Made by a program: the position numbers and the translations under genes. From positions 1-64,000 of the forward strand of contig JALHMQ010000020.1 of the NCBI GenBank assembly GCA_022843955.1: 64,000 bases of DNA. Direction: 5' to 3'. The stretch comes from Burkholderiaceae bacterium (GTDB lineage: Bacteria > Pseudomonadota > Gammaproteobacteria > Burkholderiales > Burkholderiaceae_F). The notes beneath the pieces were generated by a model. The model did not search any database. It saw only the letters and a list, made by a program, of their open reading frames with translations, and was not told the DNA's origin. Numbering within the stretch: the stretch's first letter is position 1; each line of letters begins with the position of its first letter. Positions 37,095-46,303 of the stretch are shown in pieces.

Positions 37095-39812
37095 ATGGCA
37101 GAGATCAGCCGCATGGCGTTGTTCGGCAAGCTCAACGGGCTCGCCTACCAGGGCATCGAGAGCGCCACCATGCTGTGCAAGATGCGCGGCAATCCATATG
37201 TCGAGATCGCGCACTGGTTCAACCAGCTGCTGCAACTGCCCGACTCCGACCTGCACAAGGTGCTGCGGCACTTCAACCTGGAGCCTGCAGCGCTCGCGCG
37301 CGACCTGGTGGCGGCACTGGACAAGCTGCCGCGCGGGTCCACCTCGGTGACGGACCTGTCGTCGCAGGTCGACGAGGCGGTCGAGCGCGGCTGGGTGTTC
37401 GGCTCGCTGATGTTCGGCGCCTCGCAGGTGCGCACCGGTCATCTGCTGCTCGGCATCCTCAAGACCGCGGGCCTGCGTCGCACGCTCAGTGGCATCTCGC
37501 GCGAGTTCGACAAGATCAAGGTCGAAGTGCTGACCGATGAACTGTCGAACATCGTTGCCGGCTCGCCGGAAGACTCGCTCGGCGCGCAGGACGGTTCGCG
37601 ACTGGGCGAGGGCAGCGCAACCGCCGGTGATGGCCAGCCCGCGCCGGCGGCGCTGGGCAAGCAGGAGGCGCTCAATCGCTTCACGGTGGACCTGACCGCG
37701 CAGGCGAGAAGCGGCAAGCTCGATCCGATCGTCGGCCGCGACGAGGAGATCCGCCAGGTGATCGACATCCTGATGCGGCGCCGCCAGAACAACCCGATCC
37801 TCACCGGCGAGGCGGGTGTGGGCAAGACCGCCGTGGTCGAAGGCTTCGCGCAGCGGATCGCCAGTGGCGACGTGCCGCCTCCGCTCAAGGAGGTGACGCT
37901 GCGCACGCTCGATGTGGGCCTGCTGCAGGCCGGCGCCAGCATGAAGGGCGAGTTCGAGAACCGCCTGCGCCAGGTGATCGAGGAAGTGCAGGCCTCACCC
38001 ACGCCGATCATCCTGTTCATCGATGAAGCGCACACCCTCGTCGGTGCCGGCGGTGCCGCCGGCACCGGCGACGCCGCCAACCTGCTCAAGCCGGCACTGG
38101 CGCGCGGCAATCTGCGCACGGTGGCCGCCACCACCTGGGCCGAGTACAAGAAGCACATCGAGAAGGACCCGGCGCTGACACGGCGCTTCCAGGTCGTGCA
38201 GGTGCCCGAGCCGAGCGAGGACAAGGCGATCCTGATGATGCGCGGTGTGGCCAGCACGATGGAGAAGCACCACCGAGTACAGGTTCTCGATGAGGCGCTC
38301 GAGGCCTCGGTCAAGCTGTCTCATCGCTACATTCCCGCGCGCCAGCTGCCCGACAAGTCCGTCAGCCTGCTGGATACCGCCTGCGCCCGCGTCGCCGTGA
38401 GCCAGCACGCGGTGCCGGCCGAGGTCGACGACTCGCGCAAGCGCATCAGCGCGCTGCAGACGGAACTGGAGATCATCGGCCGCGAAAGCGCGGTCGGCAT
38501 CGACACCACCGAGCGCGCCGCCAGCGCCAACGCCAAGCTCGCCGCCGAGCAAGCGCGGCTCGCCGCACTCGATGCGCGCTGGCAGGCGGAAAAGACGCTG
38601 GTCGACCGCATCCTCACGTTGCGTGCGGCGTTGCGCGCCGGCCACGGCAAGGTCGAGGGCACCGGCAGCAGCGAAGAGAAAGCCGCCGATCAGGCCGCGC
38701 CCGCCGCGCTGACGGAGCAGGAGCGTGCCGCCAAGCTGGCGGAACTCGTCGGCCTGCAGAAGCAGCTTGCCGAGCAGCAGGGCGAGACGCCGCTGATCCT
38801 GCCGACCGTCGACCATCAGGCGGTGGCGGCGGTGGTGCAGGACTGGACCGGCATTCCTGTCGGCCGCATGGTCAAGAACGAGATCGAGACCGTGCTCAAG
38901 CTCGCGGACACGCTGGGCGAACGCATCATCGGCCAGCGTCATGCGCTGGAGATGATCGCCAAGCGTATCCAGACCTCGCGCGCGGGGCTCGATAACCCGG
39001 GCAAGCCGATCGGCGTCTTCATGCTGGCCGGCACCTCGGGGGTGGGCAAGACCGAGACCGCGCTGGCGCTGGCCGAAGCGCTGTATGGCGGCGAGCAGAA
39101 CGTCATCACCATCAACATGAGCGAGTACCAGGAGGCACACACCGTCTCCACGCTCAAGGGCGCGCCACCGGGCTATGTCGGTTACGGCGAAGGTGGCGTG
39201 CTGACCGAGGCGGTGCGCCGCCGGCCGTACTCGGTGGTCTTGCTCGACGAGGTGGAAAAGGCCCACCCCGACGTGCACGAGATCTTCTTCCAGGTGTTCG
39301 ACAAGGGCTGGATGGAAGACGGCGAAGGGCGCGTGATCGATTTCAAGAACACGCTGATCCTGCTCACTACCAACGCCGGCACCGACATGATTTCCAGCCT
39401 GTGTCGCGACCCGGAGCTGATGCCCGAGCCGGAGGCGATCGCCAAGTCATTGCGCGAGCCGCTGCTCAAGGTGTTTCCGCCGGCGCTGCTTGGCCGGCTG
39501 GTCGTGATTCCGTATTACCCGCTGTCCGACGAGATGCTCGGCGCCATCATCCGGCTGCAGCTCGGGCGCATCTCGCGCCGCGTGCGCGACAGCCACAAGG
39601 TGCCGTTCACCTTTGACGACGCGGTGGTCAAGCTGATCGGCAGCCGTTGCACCGAGATGGAAAGCGGCGGCCGCATGATCGACGCCATTCTCACCAACAC
39701 GCTGCTCCCGCGCATCAGCACCGAGTTCCTGCACCGGATGGTCCAGGCGCGGGCGGTGGCGCGTGTGCACGTGGCGGTCGAAGGCAATGAGTTCAGCTAC
39801 ACGTTCGACTGA
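37095..39812 (+). CDS. tssH: T6SS AAA+ ATPase TssH (ClpV)
   Basis: A 905-residue Hsp100 ATPase that disassembles contracted TssBC sheaths for reuse. An N-terminal double Clp_N repeat (QVRTGHLLLGILKT) is followed by AAA+ ring 1 with GEAGVGKT at residue 238. A middle coiled coil (about 430-570) and AAA+ ring 2 with GTSGVGKT at residue 646 and GYVGYGEGG come next. The start ESATMLCKMRGNPYVEIAHWF and the divergent second ring mark ClpV rather than ClpB. It is the last core gene of the plus-strand sheath/baseplate operon. Confidence 0.96.
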   Translation: MAEISRMALFGKLNGLAYQGIESATMLCKMRGNPYVEIAHWFNQLLQLPDSDLHKVLRHFNLEPAALARDLVAALDKLPRGSTSVTDLSSQVDEAVERGWVFGSLMFGASQVRTGHLLLGILKTAGLRRTLSGISREFDKIKVEVLTDELSNIVAGSPEDSLGAQDGSRLGEGSATAGDGQPAPAALGKQEALNRFTVDLTAQARSGKLDPIVGRDEEIRQVIDILMRRRQNNPILTGEAGVGKTAVVEGFAQRIASGDVPPPLKEVTLRTLDVGLLQAGASMKGEFENRLRQVIEEVQASPTPIILFIDEAHTLVGAGGAAGTGDAANLLKPALARGNLRTVAATTWAEYKKHIEKDPALTRRFQVVQVPEPSEDKAILMMRGVASTMEKHHRVQVLDEALEASVKLSHRYIPARQLPDKSVSLLDTACARVAVSQHAVPAEVDDSRKRISALQTELEIIGRESAVGIDTTERAASANAKLAAEQARLAALDARWQAEKTLVDRILTLRAALRAGHGKVEGTGSSEEKAADQAAPAALTEQERAAKLAELVGLQKQLAEQQGETPLILPTVDHQAVAAVVQDWTGIPVGRMVKNEIETVLKLADTLGERIIGQRHALEMIAKRIQTSRAGLDNPGKPIGVFMLAGTSGVGKTETALALAEALYGGEQNVITINMSEYQEAHTVSTLKGAPPGYVGYGEGGVLTEAVRRRPYSVVLLDEVEKAHPDVHEIFFQVFDKGWMEDGEGRVIDFKNTLILLTTNAGTDMISSLCRDPELMPEPEAIAKSLREPLLKVFPPALLGRLVVIPYYPLSDEMLGAIIRLQLGRISRRVRDSHKVPFTFDDAVVKLIGSRCTEMESGGRMIDAILTNTLLPRISTEFLHRMVQARAVARVHVAVEGNEFSYTFD

Positions 39813-39905
39813 CCCGCTTTCGACGCGCGAGTCAGCCTGGCGTATTGATCCAACAACCGTATCGCCGGCGAATCGACCCGGCGCATCACAAGCAAGGAGA
39901 TGAAT

Positions 39906-40565
39906 ATGTCGGAAGGACTATCCAACGCTGATCCGGGCATGGGGATCGCCTCCAGCATTGCCGGTATCGGCAGCAGCGGCATGGGCTACGACTCGGAAGA
40001 AGGCTGGGGCGAGAACGGCCACGCCAACCGCGCCGTGTTCGCCTGCGGCGTGCTCAAGACGGGCGCCGGCATCGTCGGCGCCGGGCTGAACGCCGGCGTG
40101 CCCGGTGCCGGCACCGCGGTGGCGATCGGCGTCGGTGTCGTGACCGACGCAATCACCAACGGCATCGCCGCTTACGACTCGCACAAGACCGTGGCCGCGC
40201 TCAACGCACTCTTCACCAAGTACCCGGAACTGCAGACTGCGAAAGCGGGCGATTTCCTGAAGCTGCGCGAGATCATCGAGTACTGCATGGCCAAGCGCAC
40301 CTCGCGGCGCGACCGCCAGATCTCAAAGGCGGCGGCCGTGGGCGCCGGCGTGAGTATCTTCCAAGGCGTCAAGGCGCTGCACAAGATCCGCAAGGGCACC
40401 AAGGGCGTGGCGCGCAACGCCAACGCCAATGACCTGTACGAGCTCGCCAAGCGCGGCGGCAGGGTCGGGGAGATCGCAACGCTCGTGGTGCAGTACGTCG
40501 CCGGCAACAGCTTCGACGGCCTGCTGAAGAACGCGATCAAGGACGGCATGAAGTCGACAGCGTGA
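39906..40565 (+). CDS. Unrecognised T6SS-locus protein with glycine-zipper hydrophobic segment
   Basis: A 219-residue protein I cannot assign. After a Gly/Ser-rich start (MGIASSIAGIGSSGMGY) comes a hydrophobic, GxxxG-rich stretch at about residues 46-85 (KTGAGIVGAGLNAGVPGAG and on to VAIGVGVV). A charged helical half with two Cys follows, and then a short hydrophobic patch. There is no signal peptide. AAGGAG at 39894-39899 fits the ATG at 39906; the ATG at 39900 is too close to it. It lies between tssH and the PAAR-like/vgrG genes, where cargo is often encoded. A membrane-active effector is one reading and a structural accessory another; no adjacent immunity gene is obvious. Confidence 0.75.
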   Translation: MSEGLSNADPGMGIASSIAGIGSSGMGYDSEEGWGENGHANRAVFACGVLKTGAGIVGAGLNAGVPGAGTAVAIGVGVVTDAITNGIAAYDSHKTVAALNALFTKYPELQTAKAGDFLKLREIIEYCMAKRTSRRDRQISKAAAVGAGVSIFQGVKALHKIRKGTKGVARNANANDLYELAKRGGRVGEIATLVVQYVAGNSFDGLLKNAIKDGMKSTA

Positions 40566-40629
40566 CGCCATGGCTCCGTCACCGTTCATTGCGTCCTTGC
40601 GCGGCGTGCGCCGCCAGGGTCTGCGGTCG

Positions 40630-42024
40630 TCAGCCGCGCCGCGCGCTGACGATGAGGCCGTCGACCGGCACGCCGCCTTCCAAGCGCAAGATGCAATGCC
40701 CGGCCGCGAGCACGGTGAAGTCCTGCCCCTGCAGCGCGCGCTGCACGTACACCGAGCGATGCGCGTAGCGACCGTGCGCGCCGATCACGTAGTCCGGGCC
40801 GGCGTCGGCGGCGCGCTCGACGGTGAATACCAGCAGCCCGTGCGGGCGCAGCGCGCGCTGTGCCGCGGCGAACGCGTCTTCGAGCGCGCCGAAGTAGCAC
40901 AGCGTGTCGGCCGAAACCACGGCGTCGCACGCGGCCGGATTCTCCTGCAGGTACGTGCACAGCTCGGCGCGGGCGACGGAGTCATACGCGGCACGCCGTT
41001 GCGCCTGGGCCAGCATGCCGGCGGACAGATCGACCCCGGTCAGGCGTCGCGCATACGGCTTGAGCAGCGGACCGCACAGCCCTGTGCCGCAGCCGGCGTC
41101 AACGATGTCGAGCGAGCCGCCGGGCGTGCCCACGGCCGCACCGAGCGCCTCGGCAACGAGCTGTGGCGCGCGGTACTGCAGCCGCGTCAGCGTGCTGTCG
41201 AAACTGTCGGCAAAGCTGTCGAACGTCTGCGCAACGTAGTCGTCGCTGGCGCGTGCGGGCGTCGGCGCGGCCCCGAGCGACGCCAACATGTGGGCCGCCA
41301 GGGGTTCAGCGGGTTCGGCGGCGAGCCAGGCGCGCAGCGCGGCGATGGCTTCATCATGCCGTCCGGCCGAGGCGAGCGTACGCGCCAGCGCCTGGCGCGC
41401 GGCTTTCGACCCCGGTTCAAATTCGAGCGAACGACTGAATGCCGCGCAGGCAGCGTCGTACTGCGTGAGCGTCTCCAGCGCTTTGCCGACATGGAAGTGC
41501 GTTGGACCATCGGGCGCCAGCTCCAATGCCCGTTCGTAGGCAGCCAGCGCGTCGCGGGTGCGGCCCTGGCCGTAGAAGGAATGCCCGCGCAGCAGGTGCG
41601 GCAAGCCGGCCTTGTCATCGAGGGCCGCAGCGACTTCGAGCAGCGCGCGTGCCTCGCCCCGCCGATCGCTGTCTTCCAGCAGTCTGGCCAGGTTCAGGTA
41701 GGCATCGAACAGCGTGTTGTCCAGTTCGAGCGCGCGCCGGTAGCTGACTTCGGCCGCGCCGGTATCGCCGCTGCGCTGCAGCTGCCGCGCGAGGTTGTAG
41801 TGCGGTCTCGCCTCCCCTGGCGCCGCGGCGCAGGCAGCGCGGAAGGATTGTTCGGCCTCGGCATGGTGCCCGCGCTGGTCGAGGCAGTCACCGAGGTTGT
41901 TGAGGGCGCGAAAGTGCGTGGGGTCGCCCTCGACCACCTGGCGGTAGCAGGCGATGGCAGCGTCGAGGTCGCCGGATCGATGCAGCGAGCGGGCCTGCTG
42001 GAACAGGCTGTCGATGGTGTGCAT
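40630..42024 (-). CDS. TPR-repeat protein fused to a SAM-dependent methyltransferase
   Basis: A 464-residue cytoplasmic protein. The N-terminal half (about 1-270) is a run of tetratricopeptide repeats, e.g. ALNNLGDCLDQRGHHAEAEQSF. The C-terminal half is a class I methyltransferase with the SAM-binding motif DIVDAGCGTGLCGP, LTGVDLSAGMLAQA and VVSADTLCYFG. The methyl acceptor is unknown. It is the only minus-strand gene inside the plus-strand half of the T6SS locus, divergent from the PAAR-like gene by 70 bp, so it may be regulated separately or be an unrelated insertion. Confidence 0.88.
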   Translation of the reverse strand: MHTIDSLFQQARSLHRSGDLDAAIACYRQVVEGDPTHFRALNNLGDCLDQRGHHAEAEQSFRAACAAAPGEARPHYNLARQLQRSGDTGAAEVSYRRALELDNTLFDAYLNLARLLEDSDRRGEARALLEVAAALDDKAGLPHLLRGHSFYGQGRTRDALAAYERALELAPDGPTHFHVGKALETLTQYDAACAAFSRSLEFEPGSKAARQALARTLASAGRHDEAIAALRAWLAAEPAEPLAAHMLASLGAAPTPARASDDYVAQTFDSFADSFDSTLTRLQYRAPQLVAEALGAAVGTPGGSLDIVDAGCGTGLCGPLLKPYARRLTGVDLSAGMLAQAQRRAAYDSVARAELCTYLQENPAACDAVVSADTLCYFGALEDAFAAAQRALRPHGLLVFTVERAADAGPDYVIGAHGRYAHRSVYVQRALQGQDFTVLAAGHCILRLEGGVPVDGLIVSARRG

Positions 42025-42094
42025 GCAGCCGATGATGCCAGCCGCTGCCCCGGGTCAAGTGATGAACCGGCGGGCACTCGGCGCGGGGGCGGCC

Positions 42095-42484
42095 ATGGCT
42101 AGCCAGGTCGCGATGGGCGCCATGCTCCAGTGCACGTTCGGCGTGGCGCCGTCCACGCTGGTGGTGATTCCGCAGTCCAAGGTGCTGGCCGATGGTCCGC
42201 CGGCGGCCACCATCATGGATAACAAGCCGATCGCCAATATCCCGCCGTTCGGCATGTGCAACTCGCCATCGAATCCCACCGTGGCGGCGGCCACTGCCGC
42301 GGCGCTCGGTGTGCTGACACCGATGCCGTGCGTTCCCGTCACCGCGGCACCCTGGGCTCCCGGTTCGGCCACGGTGCTGCTCGGCGGTCAGCCGGCCCTC
42401 AACAACACCTCCAAGTGCATGTGCAACTGGGGCGGGGTCATCAGCGTCACGAATCCCGGCACCACCAAGACCATGGTGCCCTAG
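42095..42484 (+). CDS. DUF4280 PAAR-like T6SS tip protein
   Basis: A 129-residue PAAR-like protein that would cap the VgrG spike and may dock effectors. The conserved start QVAMGAMLQCTFG, CNSPSNPTVAAATAAALG, and the LLGGQPALNNTSKCMCNWGG end are hallmarks of DUF4280. Five cysteines could bind the tip metal. The ATG at 42095 gives the usual family N-terminus; an ATG at 42062 would add 11 residues. It lies 35 bp upstream of vgrG. No classical PAAR gene is visible in the locus. Confidence 0.87.
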   Translation: MASQVAMGAMLQCTFGVAPSTLVVIPQSKVLADGPPAATIMDNKPIANIPPFGMCNSPSNPTVAAATAAALGVLTPMPCVPVTAAPWAPGSATVLLGGQPALNNTSKCMCNWGGVISVTNPGTTKTMVP

Positions 42485-42519
42485 CGCATCGCCGCTGCTC
42501 AGATCACAGGAAAGCCAGC

Positions 42520-44475
42520 ATGCCCAAGTTCACCCAAGACCGACGCGAGATGGCGATCAGCACGCCGCTCGGGCCTGACGTGCTGCTGCTCGCCTCGATG
42601 CAGGGCAGTGAGCACCTGGGCCGGCTGTACGAGTACCGCGTGGCGCTGTTGAGCGAGAAGCCGGACATCGAGTTCGGCGCGATCCTCGGCAAGCCGGTGT
42701 CGATCCGGCTCGACGTCGCACGCGCCGCGAAGCGCCACTTCCACGGCTACATCACCGACTTCGCCTTCACCGGCAGTGCCGGCGGCATGCACAGCTACAG
42801 CGCGGTGCTGCGGCCCTGGCTGTGGTTCCTCACGCGTTCGGCCGATTGCCGGGTGTTCCAGAACTTGACGGCGGTGGAGATCATTCGCAAGGTCTTTGAC
42901 AATGCGAAGTACGACGGCATCGTGACGCTGGAGTCAGCGCTGACGGCGAACTACGCGCCGCGCGTGTACTGCGTGCAGTACCGGGAGACCGACTTCGACT
43001 TCGTCAGCCGCCTGATGGAAGAGGAGGGCATCTACTACTTCTTCAAGCATGAGGAAAATCGTCACACGTTGGTGCTGGCCGATGCCTACTCGGCGCACGA
43101 AGTGATCGCGGGCTATGAGCGGCTGCAGTACCGTGCCGATGGTGCGGCCGCCACGCGCCTGACCGACAGTGTCAACGACTGGCAGCTCGGTCGCGCGATC
43201 CAGACCGGCATGTTCCAGTTGCTCGACTACGACTTCGAACGCTCGCGCACACCGCTCGTCGAACCCGCGCAGGACGTGCGTCAGCACGACCACGCACGCT
43301 TCGAGCAGGTCGACTATCCGGGCCGCTTCGTCAGCGCCGAGGTCGGCAGAGCGCGGGTGCGTACTCGGCTGGATGCCGCGCAGTCCGCCGGCCAGCGCGT
43401 GCACGGCGGCGGCCACGCCCGCAAGCTGGCTGCCGGTGGCTTGTTCACGCTGGTCGATCATCCGCGCAGCGACCAGAACCGCGAGTACCTGGTGGTCGGG
43501 ACCGAGATCGATCTCGACAGCGGCGGCTACGACGGCTCCGGTGGTGGCAGCGCGAGCTTCGGCTGCCGCTTCAGCGCGATCTCCAGCAGCCAGAGTTACC
43601 GCAGTCCGTTGCTCACGCCGCGGCCGCTGGTGCACGGCCTGCAGACGGCCACCGTGGTGGGCGAGTCGGGCAGCAGTCCGGTGTCAACCGACAAGTACGG
43701 CCGGGTGAAGGTGCAGTTCCACTGGGACCGCGTGGGCGAGAAGAACCAGGACAGTTCCTGCTGGCTGCGCGTGGCGCAGGTGTCGGCCGGATCGTCCAGT
43801 GGCACCGTCGTGCTGCCGCGCATCGGCTGGGAAGTGGTGGTGAGTTTCCTTGAAGGCGATCCCGACCAGCCGCTGGTGATCGGCAGCGTGCACAACGACG
43901 CCAACATGCCGCCGTACGAACTGCCGGCCGCCGCCACGCAGTCGGTGTTCCGCACCCATACCCACGACGGCGACGGCTACAACGAGCTGCGCATCGATGA
44001 CAAGAAGGATGCCGAGGAGATCTACATCCTCGCGCAGCGCGACTTCAAGCGCGTGGTCAAGAACAACGACGTGCTCGAGGTCGGCCTGGAGACCAAGGAC
44101 AAGGGTGACCAGTCGATCAAGATCCAGAACGACCAGGTGATCGAGATCGGCAACGACCGCAAGCTCGCGGTCAAGAACCTGCACGAGATCAAAATCGAGG
44201 GCGACGAGAACGTCGCCATCACCAAGAACCAGGCGATCGATGTCGGCCAGGACCAGACGGTGAGCGTCACCGGCGCGCACAAGCTCAAGGGTCAGACCTG
44301 CCTGATCGAAGGGCAGACCTCGATCGAGTTGAAGGTCGGTGCCAGCAGCATCAAGATCGAGGCCGGCAAGATCACGATCTCCTCGCCGCAGATATCGCTC
44401 GATGCCAAGGGCACCGGCGAATTCAAGGCGAGCGGCCCGTTGACGCTGCAGGGTGCGATCGTGAAGATCAACTGA
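42520..44475 (+). CDS. vgrG: T6SS spike protein VgrG (TssI)
   Basis: A 651-residue spike trimer subunit. A gp27-like base has RETDFDFVSRLMEEEGIYYFF in pieces, followed by a gp5-like OB fold with STDKYGRVKVQFHWDR and VSFLEGDPDQPLVIGSVHN. A repeat-rich C-terminal beta-prism (D/N-Q-x-V/I patterns, residues about 520-650) ends NGLTLQG-like at the tip. There is no C-terminal enzymatic extension, so this is a structural VgrG relying on separate cargo. It starts 35 bp after the PAAR-like gene and ends 16 bp before tagH. Confidence 0.95.
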   Translation: MPKFTQDRREMAISTPLGPDVLLLASMQGSEHLGRLYEYRVALLSEKPDIEFGAILGKPVSIRLDVARAAKRHFHGYITDFAFTGSAGGMHSYSAVLRPWLWFLTRSADCRVFQNLTAVEIIRKVFDNAKYDGIVTLESALTANYAPRVYCVQYRETDFDFVSRLMEEEGIYYFFKHEENRHTLVLADAYSAHEVIAGYERLQYRADGAAATRLTDSVNDWQLGRAIQTGMFQLLDYDFERSRTPLVEPAQDVRQHDHARFEQVDYPGRFVSAEVGRARVRTRLDAAQSAGQRVHGGGHARKLAAGGLFTLVDHPRSDQNREYLVVGTEIDLDSGGYDGSGGGSASFGCRFSAISSSQSYRSPLLTPRPLVHGLQTATVVGESGSSPVSTDKYGRVKVQFHWDRVGEKNQDSSCWLRVAQVSAGSSSGTVVLPRIGWEVVVSFLEGDPDQPLVIGSVHNDANMPPYELPAAATQSVFRTHTHDGDGYNELRIDDKKDAEEIYILAQRDFKRVVKNNDVLEVGLETKDKGDQSIKIQNDQVIEIGNDRKLAVKNLHEIKIEGDENVAITKNQAIDVGQDQTVSVTGAHKLKGQTCLIEGQTSIELKVGASSIKIEAGKITISSPQISLDAKGTGEFKASGPLTLQGAIVKIN

Positions 44476-44491
44476 GGTTCAGGAAGTGGTC

Positions 44492-46264
44492 ATGCTCACG
44501 ATCCAGGTGATGAGTATCAAGGGTGACGCACCGTCAGCGCCGATGGTGGGTGTGTTCATGGAGCCGGTCGGCACCATCGGCCGCAACGACGGCAACACGC
44601 TGGTGCTGCCCGATCCGGAGCGGCGCATCTCGCGCACCCACGCGCGCGTCGTCGCTGCCGGCGACAGCTACGTGATCGAGAACCAGGGCGCGGGCCTGCC
44701 GGTGCTGATCAATGACCGGCCGCTGGCGCAAGGTGCGCAGGCGGTGCTGGCGCACGCCGACCTGCTGCAGATCGGTCAGTACGTGATGCGGGTGGCGATG
44801 GCCACGGGCGAAGGTGGCGACAGCCGCACGTTGATCGAGAGCCCGGATGACACCACGCGCCAGATGCAGTCGTCTGCTGCCGCCGCGCGCGTGGCCAACG
44901 ATGATCCGCTCGCGTTGTTCGGCGCCAGCGCGGCGGCTGCGGCCGACGATCCGTTCGCCAACCTGCTCGCGCCATCGCCGCCGATGCCGCCAAGTGTGCC
45001 GCCGGCGTTAGCCGACGCCGCGCGCGCACCCACCGTGGGCGGGGGCCTGATCCCCGACGACTTCGATCCGTTTGCACCGCCCGCGCCACCGCCGGCGTTG
45101 TCGGCGCAGTACCCCAGCACGGGCGGTCAGTTGGCCGATTTCGATCTGGGCGCCGGTCCCGGCGTGCCGGGCCAGAGCCTCGATGAACTGTTCGGACTCG
45201 GTGGCAAGTCCGGCGGCAATGCGTTCGGCCCGTTGTCGACGCCGGCGGCGTCGGCAGCCGATCCGTTTCCGCCGGGCCATCCGCTTGCCGCACCGATCAG
45301 CCAGGCAAACACCGCCGGCAGTGCCGATCCGCTCGCCGCGCTGCGGGCGGGCGAGTCGACCGGCGGCAAGCCGGTCCACGTGCAGCGTGACGACGCGCCA
45401 CAGGTCAACGCCGCCTTCACACTGCCCAGCGGGGTGCCGGGTGCCAGCTCGATCGCCGCTCCTGCGGCCGACGCGTTCCTCTCGTGGGAGCACGGCACGC
45501 ATACCGGCGAGGTCGAGCCGATCCGTCAGTTCGAAGTCGTGCCGCCGCCGACGGCGCCGGCCGTGGTGGTGCCGCGCCCGGCGCGTGCGCCGTCCCCCGC
45601 GCCCGCCGCAGCGGCAACTGGCGACGAAGCAGCGGCGATGGAAAAGCTGCTGCAGTCCTTGCTCGACGGTGCGGGTGTCGGCGACCTGCCCCGCATGCCG
45701 GCCCTGACGCCGGACCTGATGCGGGTGTTCGGTGAACTGCTGCGGATTGCCACTGAAGGCACGCTGCAACTGCTGGTTGCGCGCGCGCTCACCAAGCGCG
45801 AAGTGCATGCCGAAGCCACGATGATCGCCGCGCGCGAGAACAACCCGCTGAAGTTCTCGCCGACGGTGGAGGTGGCGCTGCAGCACCTGCTGGCGCCGGC
45901 CGGGCGCGGTTTCATGAGCCCGCCCCGCGCATTGAAAGACGCCTACGACGACCTGCGTTCGCATCAGTTCGGCGTGATGGCCGGCACGCAGGCAGCGCTG
46001 GCCGGCGTGCTGGCCCGCTTCGACCCGGCACAGCTGGAGGGACGACTCACCCAGAAGAGCATGCTCGACAGCGTGGTGCCGATGCATCGCAAGGCCAAGC
46101 TGTGGGATCTCTTCACCGACCTGTACAGCGACATCTCGAAAGAGGCGGAGGAAGACTTCAATACGCTGTTCGGCAAGGCCTTCGTCAAGGCCTACGAGGC
46201 GCAGATCGAAAAGCTGCGCGAAGAACAGCAGGCGCAGCCGCATCCGCATGCGCCGCGAAGCTGA
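44492..46264 (+). CDS. tagH: FHA-domain T6SS protein TagH (Fha1-like)
   Basis: A 590-residue protein with an N-terminal forkhead-associated phosphothreonine-binding domain (GTIGRNDGNTLVLPDPERRISRTHA in pieces). A long Pro/Ala/Asp-rich disordered linker (about 110-375) follows. The conserved TagH C-terminal domain has LLRIATEGTLQLLVARALTKRE and ENNPLKFSPTVEVALQHLL. In threonine-phosphorylation systems the kinase modifies Fha, whose self-assembly triggers T6SS firing. AGGAAG precedes the ATG at 44492; the GTG at 44486 is inside that site. Confidence 0.94.
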   Translation: MLTIQVMSIKGDAPSAPMVGVFMEPVGTIGRNDGNTLVLPDPERRISRTHARVVAAGDSYVIENQGAGLPVLINDRPLAQGAQAVLAHADLLQIGQYVMRVAMATGEGGDSRTLIESPDDTTRQMQSSAAAARVANDDPLALFGASAAAAADDPFANLLAPSPPMPPSVPPALADAARAPTVGGGLIPDDFDPFAPPAPPPALSAQYPSTGGQLADFDLGAGPGVPGQSLDELFGLGGKSGGNAFGPLSTPAASAADPFPPGHPLAAPISQANTAGSADPLAALRAGESTGGKPVHVQRDDAPQVNAAFTLPSGVPGASSIAAPAADAFLSWEHGTHTGEVEPIRQFEVVPPPTAPAVVVPRPARAPSPAPAAAATGDEAAAMEKLLQSLLDGAGVGDLPRMPALTPDLMRVFGELLRIATEGTLQLLVARALTKREVHAEATMIAARENNPLKFSPTVEVALQHLLAPAGRGFMSPPRALKDAYDDLRSHQFGVMAGTQAALAGVLARFDPAQLEGRLTQKSMLDSVVPMHRKAKLWDLFTDLYSDISKEAEEDFNTLFGKAFVKAYEAQIEKLREEQQAQPHPHAPRS

Positions 46265-46303
46265 TGCGGTGTCGGCTGCCCTCGGCGATCGGCGCGCCTG
46301 ATC

